This document shows positions 55,630-64,000 of a stretch of DNA of 64,000 bases, one piece after another. Location: positions 10,784,001 through 10,848,000 of the forward strand of contig JAUIMM010000169.1 in the NCBI GenBank assembly GCA_031769625.1, written 5' to 3'. The stretch is from Taudactylus pleione (taxonomy: Eukaryota; Chordata; Amphibia; Anura; Myobatrachidae). The notes beneath the pieces were generated by a model. That model ran no database searches. It was not told the origin of the DNA and worked only from the letters and a program-made list of their open reading frames with translations. How positions within the stretch are numbered: position 1 is the first letter of the stretch; every line of letters begins with the position of its first letter. Position numbers and translations under genes: made by a program.

Positions 55630-56760
55630 CACTGAATTGCCAAAAGTCATGGGATAGATACCTAGCATCATGTATGACCCCCTTTAGCCCAGTGAAGTGC
55701 AGCAACTTGATGTGGCATCGATTCAACAAGTAGACGGAAGACCTCTGGAGAGATGTTGACTCATTTTGTCTGGATAGATTCCTGCAGCTCTCTGAAATTT
55801 GGAGGTGCAGGATCTTGGGTGCAAAAGGACCTCTCGACCACATCTCTTAAATGCTCAATTAGATTCATGTTGGACGAACGTGTTGGCCACACCACTCATT
55901 GGAACACTCCAGAATGCTATTCAAACCAATTCTGAACAACTTGGAGCTGATGACATGGTGCATTATCCTGCTGGGATATTCCATCTTTGTAGAGGTACAT
56001 GAAGTCCATGAAGGGCTGTAAATGGTCATCAAGCAATGTAATGTACAGTAGCAGTTACCAGTCAATGACATGTTCTGACAGACCGATGGACACAACCCAT
56101 GTCACGTGAATACATCCCATACCATTATGGAACCACCCCCAGCCTGCATGGTGCCCTGTTGACAACTGGGGTCCATGGCCTCATGGTGTCTGTGCCACAC
56201 CCGAACCCTACTATAAGCCTGAAACAACTGTAACTATGAATCATCAGACCACGCTACATGTTACCAGCCCTCCAGTGTCCAATTAGAGACATCATGATCC
56301 CAGGTGAGGCACTGTGTCTGGTGTCGTAGTTTTAACAGGGGCATTCTGGTGGGTCTTCTGTTCCCATATCCCATGGAAGCTAAAGAACGCTGCACTGACT
56401 GGCTGGATATATGTCTGGTACCTCATGCATTGAATGTGGACGTGATTTGATCCAGTGTTGCTTCTCTGTTATCACGAACAATTCTGGCCAGACACAACTG
56501 GTCATGTTCATTATACACCATGGTGCTGTCCACTGTGGATGGTAATGCCTTCCATGGGGTATTCCAGCTACACACATGACACCATAAATCGAGGAATGTT
56601 GAATGACCGTGCAACTACAGAAATGGAATGTCCCATCTGTCGGGCACCCACTGTTCGAACTACAATAATTCACATCGCCTTTGCAGGTTTGGCCATTTCC
56701 AAGACATATGGTGATGCCACCTTTACATACTGCTATCCCAAGACATTTGGCACTTCAGTG
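55630..56760 (-). mobile_element. Tc1/mariner element, degraded, with transposase remnant
   Basis: Ends CACTGAATTGCCAAAAGTCA and its diverged complement (...CATTTGGCACTTCAGTG) are flanked by TA. Minus-strand pieces resemble a mariner/Tc1-type transposase: LDQITSTFNA, WTLEGW followed by VAWSDDS (first Asp), VRVWHRHHEAMDP, GGGSIMVWDVF, DNAPCHQ-like YPSRIMHHVISS in a shifted frame (second Asp region) and a NLIEHL-type segment (Glu). Many stops and frameshifts; clearly older than the two copies at 58.1 and 61.7 kb and from a different subfamily. Confidence 0.7.
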
Positions 56761-56852
56761 TACATTGCACAGCCTACATGTGTAGGAATTTAGGTGATTT
56801 ACAGAATTACATATTTGTGGACCTAAATGGTAACTATTAAATCTATATATAT

Positions 56853-58080
56853 TGTGATGAAAGGGGTTGTCTCTCACCTGAATTGCCCAAAATTCCTGTG
56901 GGATCAGCTCACTCCAGAGGCTGAAGTGAAACCTGTGCTTTCTGCATTAGCAGTGGCAGTGTGGTATTCTAGGTTTTCACATTTACACAGATCCAGCTGG
57001 AATAATTACTGGTGCACAGAAAGGGTTTAAAACTCTCACACACCTGATATTCCTTGCTCCTGATACCGGACAAGCTGGCCAGGTGTCATGCCCAATACAG
57101 ATGATGTGCTGGATGTGCTGGAAACCATCACCCCTCAGGTTCCTAGGGACTGCTCTAGTTCGCCTGGTCCTACAAAATTTCCGCTGGTGGACAACTTGTC
57201 AGCAAAATGGCAAAAAGAAGCGAAAGCCTTAGATTGCAATAATCAGGATGTGTTTTCTTCCCTGCCTGGGCACACTGCCTTAATAGAGCACAAGATAAAT
57301 ACACCTGGAGGAATGGGTGTAAAGCGGTGACCGTATCGCATTCCTGAGGCACGGCGAAAAGTTCCCTGGCAAGAAGAAAGTCCAGTCCCTGTACTTCTTG
57401 CTAGACCACTCGGATGTCGCACTGGCTCTTGTAGGGATACATTGTCCACAGAGTGGCGGGGAAAAGTACAACCCAGCGTCCGTAGGAAATATGGACGTTT
57501 CCTCTAGAGGAAGTAAGAAAACTGAAGGGTGTCGGCCGTCACCAAGGAATACGTGCACTTCCCAAGTTTGGAAAAGTGAAAAGGGGGGATGTGTGGTGAG
57601 AGGATTTGCCTCTCACCTGAATTGCCCACATTCCTGTGAGATCAGCTCACTCCAGGGATGGCTGGAGTGAAACCTGTGCATTCTGCATTAGCAGTGGAGG
57701 TGTGGAATTCAGGTTTTCACATTTACACAGACCCAGCTGGAATAATTACTGGTGCACAGGAAAGGTTTAAAACTCTCACACACCTGATGTTCCTTGCTCC
57801 TGATGCCAGACAAGCTGGCTAGGCGATTGGCCGGGGGTGGTGGTTAGCATTAGGGTGCCAGGACCTGGAAGGTCCACAGAGATTGTATCTGCTGACTGTT
57901 GAGCACAAGGAGTGCAGGGACATTTACTTTTATGTTTATTTGCTTATTTTCTGTTATGAGCCTGTGTGTGTCCAGGCCTATGCTCACGTATGCCAAGGTG
58001 CAGTGCTTGTTGCCATTAAAAGCACTGCTTTACCAAGTACCTGCCTGTCTGGAGCCCCCATTTCTATACCCCAGGTTACA
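56853..58080 (+). mobile_element. Ty3/Gypsy-like LTR retrotransposon remnant
   Basis: Two direct repeats flank a 0.5-kb interior. The downstream LTR (57592-58080, 489 bp) starts TGTGGTGAGAGG and ends TTACA; an ATTAAA signal lies at about 58015. The upstream copy (56853 to about 57083) matches only the first ~230 bases, the rest being deleted. A purine tract AAAAGGGGGGA (57579-57589) directly precedes the downstream LTR, as expected for plus-strand priming. The ends TG...CA are canonical. Confidence 0.65.
57088..57580 (+). pseudogene. Gypsy-like pol fragment
   Basis: Translation contains DVFSSLPGHTALIEHKINT and, after a stop, PYRIPEARREK-like codons (57325-57360), the region just upstream of the reverse transcriptase core in Ty3/Gypsy polyproteins. 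Only about 90 recognisable codons are left; gag, protease, most of RT, RNase H and integrase are absent. Confidence 0.55.
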
Positions 58081-58096
58081 AATATATATATATATA

Positions 58097-59731
58097 CAGT
58101 CAGGTCCATAAATATTGGGACATTGACAGAATTTTCAGATTTTGGCCTCTACTCACCACCACAATGGTTTTGAAATGAAACAAACAAGATGTGCTTTAAC
58201 TGTAGACTTTCAGATTTTATTTGAGGGTAATTACATCCAAATCGGGTGAACGGTGTAGGAATTACAACAGTTTCAATATGTGCCTCCCACTTTTTAAGGG
58301 GCCAAAAGTAATGGGACTATCAACTCAAAAGCTATTTCATGGACAGGTGTGGGCTATTCCCTCGTTATTTCATTATCAATTAAGCAGGTAAAAGGTCTGG
58401 AGTTGATTCTAGGTGTGACATTTGCATTTGGAATCAGTTTCTGTCAACTCTCAATATGAGATCCAAAGAGCTGTCACTATCAGTGAAGCAAGCCATCATT
58501 AGGCTGAAAAATTAAAACAAACCCATCAGAGAGATTGCAAAAACATTAGGTGTGGCCAAATCAACTGTTTGGAACATTCTTAAAAAGAAAGAATGCACCG
58601 GAGAGCTCAGCAACACCAAAAGACCCAGAAGACCACGGAAAACAACTGTGGTGGATGACAAAAGAATTATTTCCCTGGTGAAGAAAAACCCCTTCACAAC
58701 AGTTGGCCAAATCAAGAACACTCTCCAGGAGGTAGATATTTATGTGTGAAAGTCAACAATCAAGAGAAGACTTCACAAGAGTGAATATAGAGGGTTCACC
58801 ACAAGATGCAAACCATTGGTGAGCCACAAAAACAGGAAGACCAGATTAGAGTTTGCCAAACAACATCTAGAAAAGCCATTACAGTTCTGGAACAACATCC
58901 TATTGACAGATGAGACAAAGATCAACTTGTACCGGAGTGATGGGAAGAGAAGAGAAGGAAAGGAACTGCTCATGATCCAAAACATACCACCTCATAAGTG
59001 AAGCATGGTGGTGGTAGGGTCATGGCATGGGCATGTATGGCTGCCAATGGAACTGGTTCCCTTGTATTTATTGATGATGTGACTGCTGACAAAAGCAGCA
59101 GAATGAATTCTGAAGTGTTCCGGCAATATTATATGCTCATATTCAGTCAAATGCTTCAGAACTCATTGGACAGCGCTTCACAGTGCAGATGGACAATGAC
59201 CCGAAGCATACTGCAAAAGCAACCAAAGAGTTTTTTAAGGCTAAAAAGTGGAATGTTATGCAATGGCCAAGTCAATCCCCTGACCTGAATCCGATTGAGC
59301 ATGCATTTCACTTGATGAAGACAAAACTGAAGGGAAAATGCCCCAAGAACAAGGAGGAACTGAAGACATTTGCAGTAGAGGCCTGGCAGAGCATCACCAG
59401 GGATGAAACCCAGCGTCTGGTGATGTCTATGCGTTCCAGACTTCAGGCTGTAATTGCCTGCAAAGGATTTGCAACAAAGTATTAAAAAGTGAAAGTTAGA
59501 TTTAGGATTGTTTAGTTTGTCCCATTACTTTTGGCCCCTTAAAAAGTGGGAGGCACATATAGAAACCGTTGTAATTCCTACACCGATTTGGATGTAATTA
59601 CCCTCAAATTAAATCTGAAAGTCTGCAGTTAAATCACATCTTGTTTATTTCATTTCAAAACCATTGTGGTGGTGAATAGAGGCCAAAATCTGAAAATTCT
59701 GTCAATGTCCCAATATTTATGGACCTGACTG
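58097..59731 (+). mobile_element. Tc1-like transposon, copy 1 (1635 bp)
   Basis: Long terminal inverted repeats of roughly 215-220 bases (CAGTCAGGTCCATAAATATT... at 58097 and its complement ending 59731) flanked by TA. The repeat includes CCCATTACTTTTGGCCCCTT near its inner end on both sides. It carries a damaged transposase gene. Its sister at 61665-63309 is inverted. Confidence 0.85.
58455..59485 (+). pseudogene. Tc1-like transposase (DD34E), broken
   Basis: Starts MRSKELSLSVKQAIIRLKN. A paired-type helix-turn-helix (REIAKTLGVAKSTVWNILKKK), the GRPRK-like RPRRPRKTTVVDD and a second HTH follow. The DDE nuclease has TDETK (first Asp), DNDPKHTA (second Asp) and PDLNPIEH (Glu), with 34 residues between the last two acidic residues. 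Breaks: TAA at 58513, TGA at 58747, a small deletion after GKRRE near 58945-58955 that shifts the frame, and another indel near 59120. It ends in ACKGFATKY and TAA. Confidence 0.85.
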
Positions 59732-60456
59732 TATATACAGCTGTGAATACAAATTACAAAAGCATTCTCCATACACTAATTACTAAATCTGAGACCCATT
59801 TACCATGGATTAGTCAATATACAACTAGTAGTGTTGAATCCACTAAAAGGGCCAAAAGATGGTGGCCTGTTATTAACTCTGATAATGAATTACCAGCTTT
59901 GAAAGATAAGCAACTTTTACCTAGTTACACTAAGGATACCAACATCAAAGATATTTTGGTACCAACATTTGACATATTATGGAATGCATAGTGACAAATT
60001 ATATTATGGAATACATATGTCAATATACTTTGTAGTGATATCTTGGTGTAAGTTTACGTCATTAGCAATGTTGGTTGCTATGATTTATTAGATGCACCTG
60101 TGGGCTGTGGCCAGGAGGGCTCAGTAGGGTGTGTGATCCACGCCCTGCGGTCTCTTTAGGGGCCGACTACACACAGGTGCATGCACTAGGCAGTTTTCAC
60201 ACAGATTGGGATGGGAGTGTCTATATATGTTTGTATGTGTTGTATGTTTAGTATACATTTGTCCCTGAGGAAGGGGGTTGTCCCCGAAACATGTCGGAAT
60301 AAAGGAAGTTTTTTTCTATTTTACAAGTCTGACGAGTGCCGCCTATTGCTTTTGGATATATGGTTTCCATTTCTTGGATTCAAGGAGGGCACCACAGCGC
60401 TATTGAATACATTGATTTATTTTTCCTGACTCACGGAGTGCCGTGCTGAGGATTGC

Positions 60457-60460
<4 letters not shown>
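59732..60460 (+). mobile_element. hammerhead-bearing retroelement tail (Penelope-like)
   Basis: Non-coding sequence leading to a hammerhead-like motif (60262-60298), then the AAGTCTGACGAGTGCCGCC / GAGGGCACC / GAGTGCCG tail and a TA repeat. The tail is shared with 18386-18560 and 63536-63680. No RT is present here. The Tc1 copy lies directly upstream. Confidence 0.45.
60262..60298 (+). ncRNA. candidate type I hammerhead ribozyme, best copy
   Basis: Reads TCC, box 1 CTGAGGA (60265-60271), stem II GGGG...CCCC (60273-60285), box 2 GAAA (60286-60289), C AT G minimal helix III, cleavage triplet GTC (60293-60295) and GGA. TCC and GGA pair as stem I. The 24 kb motif has CTT/AAG at the same place, so the pairing is conserved while the bases differ. 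Stem I is only 3 bp and one A is unpaired beside stem II, so activity may need a dimer or may be lost. Confidence 0.55.

Positions 60461-60496
<36 letters not shown>
60456..60496. repeat. (TA)n microsatellite
   Basis: Pure TA run after the retroelement tail. Confidence 0.9.
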
Positions 60497-60501
<5 letters not shown>

Positions 60502-60554
60502 GCCCCCCCCCCGTTATAATATTTTCACTACAATTTCACAAAGAGCTTCTCAGA

Positions 60555-60960
60555 CATAACATGCTCCATACCTGCTTGGCATAACATGTTCCACACCACC
60601 TGTCATAGTATACGCCACACCCCTTTGCATAGTATGCTCTATCCCCCACCTGACACAGTATGCTCCACACCCCCCTGGCACAGTATACTTCACACACACC
60701 CCTAGCATAGTATACTTCACACACACCCCTAGCATAACATGCGCCACACCTGGCATAGCATGCTCCACACCCCCTTGGCACAGCATGATTCACACACCCC
60801 AGGCATACTATGCTCCACACCCCCGTGGCTTAAGAAGTCCACTCACCCCTGGCATAGCATGCTCCATACCCCCCTGACACAGCATGATGTACTCTGTACG
60901 CACACCCTGACTGTAATAACTTGCTTCACCTCCCCCTACTGACATAGCACATGCTGCACC
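60555..60960. repeat. ~31-bp tandem repeat
   Basis: About a dozen imperfect units of the type CATAGCATGCTCCACACCCCCCTGGCA. Frames on both strands through it are artefacts. Confidence 0.8.
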
Positions 60961-61596
60961 CCCCAAATGACATTACACATGCTGCACTCCCCTTCCCCCC
61001 ACGGAGGTGCAGTTACCTGGTGACTGTGAAGCACATGCACATCTCTGCTGCTTTGCTTGTCCCATGCGTACCCAGTGCCCAATCCGGAGTGCGGCAGATG
61101 CAGGGCCAGATTAACAATGGGGCTGATGGAGCTACAGCTCCAGGCCCCCAATCAAAATAGGCCCTCCAACTGCTGTGTTCCTGCTGTGGACAGGAAAACA
61201 TTTTTCCTGTTACAGAAGCCTGCAGCCTGTCAGTGGCGTCCAATTCTCCGCCCCCACCAGCCGCGGCCCGCACCCCCCATCCCTCGCCCCTTCCTAGCTG
61301 GTGCATCGGCAGATCAAATGCGCCAGCATAAATTGGTGACATATGGCGACGCAGCCCTCCTGCACCGCATATGCAGTGACGCGGTGCCTCTTTCCTGTGA
61401 CATCAAGACATGTGACGTCACGAAGGTGCCACCCACCACCACCGCCGCACCCGGAAGGAAGCGAATCAGCTGTAACAGTTTATCATCGGCAGCTCCATGA
61501 AGGCAGGTGACTGAGTCTGAGGTAAAGTGTCAGACCTGCCGGCTGGCAGCCTGCCTGCTTGTATACAATTATGCACTGTGGGCTGAGGCTCTAACC

Positions 61597-61600
<4 letters not shown>
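60961..61600. other. GC-rich repeat debris, no gene recognised
   Basis: CAGGGCCAGATTAACAATGGGGC at 61100 looks like a DNA transposon end. The GC-rich frames at 61013-61500 have no recognisable motif. Confidence 0.35.
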
Positions 61601-61601
<1 letters not shown>

Positions 61602-61646
<45 letters not shown>

Positions 61647-61664
61647 GTCAGGTGCATAAATATA
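61602..61664. repeat. (TA)n plus partial Tc1 end duplication
   Basis: A TA run is followed by ACAGTCAGGTGCATAAATAT (61644-61663), a second, slightly altered copy of the first ~20 bases of the Tc1 terminus, directly before the real element end at 61665. Confidence 0.7.
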
Positions 61665-63309
61665 CAGTCAGGTCCATAAATATTTGGGACATTGACAGAA
61701 TTTTCATATTTTGGCCTCTATTCACCACCACAATGGCTTTGAAATGAAACAAACAAGATGTGATTTACCTGCAGACTTTCAGATTTAATTTGAGGGTAAT
61801 TACATCCAAATCAGGTGAACGGTGTAGGAATTACAACGGTTTCTATATGTGCCTCCCACTTTTTAAGGGGCCAAAAGTAATGGGACAAACTAAACAATCC
61901 TAAATCTAACTTTCACTTTTTAATACTTTGTTGCAAATCCTTTGCAGGCAATTACAGCCTGAAGTCTGGAATGCATAGACATCACCAGACGCTGGGTTTC
62001 ATCCCTGGTGATGCTCTGCCAGGCCTCTACTGCAAATGTCTTCAGTTCCTGCTTGTTCTTGGGGCATTTTCCCTTCAGTTTTGTCTTCATCAAGTGAAAT
62101 GCATGCTCAATCGGATTCAGGTCAGGGGATTGACTTGGCCATTGCATAACATTCCACTTTTTAGCCTTAAAAAACTCTTTGGTTGCTTTTGCAGTATGCT
62201 TCGGGTCATTGTCCATCTGCACTGTGAAGCGCTGTCCAATGAGTTCTGAAGCATTTGACTGAATATGAGCATATAATATTACCCAAAACACTTCAGAATT
62301 AATTCTGCTGCTTTTGTCAGCAGTCACATCATCAATAAATACAAGGGAACCAGTTCCATTGGCAGCGATACATGCCCCCGCCATGACACTACCACGACCA
62401 TGCTTCACTGATGAGGTGGTATGTTTTGGATCATGAGCAGTTCCTTTCCTTCTCTTCTCTTCCCATCATTCTGGTACAAGTTGATCTTTGTCTCATCTGT
62501 CCATAGGATGTTGTTCTAGAACTGTAATGGCTTTTTTAGATGTTGTTTGGCAAACTCTAATCTGGTCTTCCTGTTTTTGTGGCTCACCAATGGTTTACAA
62601 CTTGTGGTGAATCCTCTATATTCACTCTTGTGAAGTCTTCTCTTGATTGTTGACTTTGACACATATACATCTACCTCCTGGAGAGTGTTCTTGATTTGGC
62701 CAACTATTGTCAAGGGGTTTTTCTTCACCAGGGAAATAATTCTTTTGTCATCCACCACAGTTGTTTTCCGTGGTCTTCTGGGTCTTTTGGTGTTGCTGAG
62801 CTCTCCGGTGCATTCTTTCTTTTTAAGAATGTTCCAAACAGTTGATTTGGCCACGCCTAATGTTTTTGCTATCTCTCTGATGGGTTTGTTTTGATTTTTC
62901 AGCCTAATGATGGCTTGCTTCACTGATCGTGACAGCGCTTTGGATCTCATATTGAGAGTTGACGGCAACTGATTCCAAATGCAAATGTCACACCTAGAAT
63001 CAACTCCAGACCTTTTACCTGCTTAATTGATAATGAAATAACGAGGGAATAGCCCACACCTGTCCATGAAATAGCTTTTGAGTTGATAGTCCCATTACTT
63101 TTGGCCCCTTAAAAAGTGGGAGGCACATATTGAAACTGTTGTAATTCCTACACCGTTGACTCGATTTGGATGTAATTACCCTCAAATTAAATCTGAAAGT
63201 CTGCAGTTAAAGCACATCATGTTTGTTTCATTTCAAAACCATTGTGGTGGTGAATAGAGGCCAAAATCTGAAAATTCTGTCAATGTCCCAATATTTATGG
63301 ACCTGACTG
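61665..63309 (-). mobile_element. Tc1-like transposon, copy 2 (1645 bp), inverted
   Basis: Same ~215-base terminal inverted repeats and TA flanks as copy 1, opposite orientation. Inserted in a TA-rich tract. Less damaged than copy 1. Confidence 0.85.
61920..62950 (-). pseudogene. Tc1-like transposase (DD34E), two visible breaks
   Basis: Starts MRSKALSRSVKQAIIRLKN and keeps the first ~144 codons open through both HTH motifs and HKNRKTRLEFAKQHLKKPLQF. A TAG then replaces the Trp codon expected before NNIL(W)TDETK (62518-62516). The same small deletion after GKRRE as in copy 1 shifts the frame near 62460. From 62408 the frame is open again: [38 protein letters not shown] (second Asp), [10 protein letters not shown] (Glu) and ACKGFATKY. 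Catalytic residues are all present. Confidence 0.85.
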
Positions 63310-63401
63310 TATATATACACAGTATACACACTGTATATATATATATTTGTCCAGTATTTGTAATTGATATATATATACATATGCAGTATATATAAATGTA
63401 A

Positions 63402-63442
<41 letters not shown>

Positions 63443-63535
63443 TTCATATATGTATATAAATTATACTGTGTATGTGTATATATTAATAATATACAGAGGT
63501 TGTGTATGATTCTCATATATATAGATATATATATA
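63310..63535. repeat. TA/TG-rich microsatellite region
   Basis: Dense TA dinucleotide runs (for example 63413-63439). No other structure. Confidence 0.85.
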
Positions 63536-64000
63536 TTCCAAGGGTGAACCGGCACTCAAAAAATAATAGAGATATGTGCCAGGGTGCCTTCTGTAAGTGT
63601 CCAATATTCATGCAAAGAATCAGCGGCACTCCTGGACTGGTATCATAAGCAAAAAAAGGGTTTAATACATGCCAAACTGCCGACGTTTCAGAGCCAGACA
63701 CGGCCCTTTTCTCAAGGCTGGCATAACAATATTAAATATATAAACAGCAGACATAAACACTGCTGAGTCTTACCTTTAAATAGCGGTGTGTTTCCTGTGT
63801 GCCGGCGCCGGCCAGGATAGGCAGGGGGAGGGGTGGCGCGCACGCGGCGGCTCCTGTCCTCCATGGATGACATCACTCCAAAGCTTGTTGGTTGTCATAG
63901 AGACAAACCTCAAGCCTGGTATACTGTCTGTCTGGCCCGCGTCAGCTACAAGGAGAGACAAAGAAACATATTATGTTACATACATGCAATAAACTTACAT
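63536..64000 (-). mobile_element. hammerhead-bearing retroelement tail, inverted, runs off the window
   Basis: On the minus strand: CTCTCCTTGTAG, a GC-rich leader, CCTTGAGAAAAGGGCC (63722-63705), stem II AGGGCC/GGCTCT, GAAAC (63689-63685) and GTC (63684-63682) with GCC/GGC flanks that could pair as stem I. Box 1 reads CTTGAGA instead of CTGANGA, so the core is degenerate. The GAGTGCCGCTGATTC and GAGTGCCGG tail blocks match the other copies. Confidence 0.4.

Noticed and set aside
59719..59991. 90-residue plus-strand open frame
   Set aside because: Begins inside the Tc1 terminal repeat and runs into the retroelement tail; chimeric and without motif.
61013..61500. GC-rich frames of 109 and 147 residues on opposite strands
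   Set aside because: Overlapping frames in GC-rich repeat debris with no motif on either strand.

Overview
This is a eukaryotic, almost certainly vertebrate window, and most likely an amphibian (probably anuran) one. The only intact protein gene is a single-coding-exon Toll-like receptor 2 (minus strand, 40325-42679). Nearly everything else is interspersed repeats of classes typical of large amphibian genomes: L2-like and L1/Tx1-like LINEs, a Penelope-like element, Tc1/mariner, PIF/Harbinger, hAT and piggyBac-like DNA transposons, and many foldback MITEs. No bacterial operons, rRNA, tRNA or CRISPR arrays are visible. The species cannot be fixed from sequence alone.

Layout. 0-13 kb: a dense field of short non-autonomous elements. 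These include a piggyBac-like element with TTAA flanks, hAT-like MITEs with 8-bp target duplications, perfect foldback palindromes, and repeated copies of a family starting GGGCCTGATTCAG that is built as a chain of hairpins. 13.4-16.2 kb: a 5'-truncated L2-like LINE. 16.9-18.2 kb: two MITEs. 18.9-31.8 kb: a stack of insertions. A decayed PIF/Harbinger transposon (MADF/BESS-like protein gene on plus, transposase on minus, exons interleaved) is split by a Penelope-like element carrying a hammerhead-ribozyme-like motif. That element is itself split by an L1-like element flanked by a near-identical 15-bp duplication. 32-40 kb: repeats, a 58-bp minisatellite and more MITEs. 40.3-42.7 kb: TLR2, with a splice acceptor just upstream of its ATG. 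42.8-48.2 kb: nested MITEs and tandem repeats. 48.28-51.86 kb: a complete but disabled PIF/Harbinger element with 3-bp TCA duplications, a Myb-like gene and a convergent transposase gene. 52-64 kb: further MITEs, three Tc1/mariner elements, a Ty3/Gypsy-like remnant with unequal LTRs, and two more hammerhead-bearing retroelement tails.

How it works together: TLR2 is the only likely host function, a cell-surface receptor for bacterial lipoproteins signalling through a TIR domain. The transposons are all visibly broken, but the window pairs non-autonomous elements with plausible sources. MITEs with ends AGCTGGGTACACAC share their terminus with the decayed Harbinger at 31.75 kb, and two Tc1 copies share one internal deletion. 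The most unusual material is the hammerhead-like motifs, the interleaved Harbinger genes and the multi-hairpin MITEs. All calls were made by eye; family names rest on recognisable protein motifs, terminal repeats and target duplications, not on database searches.
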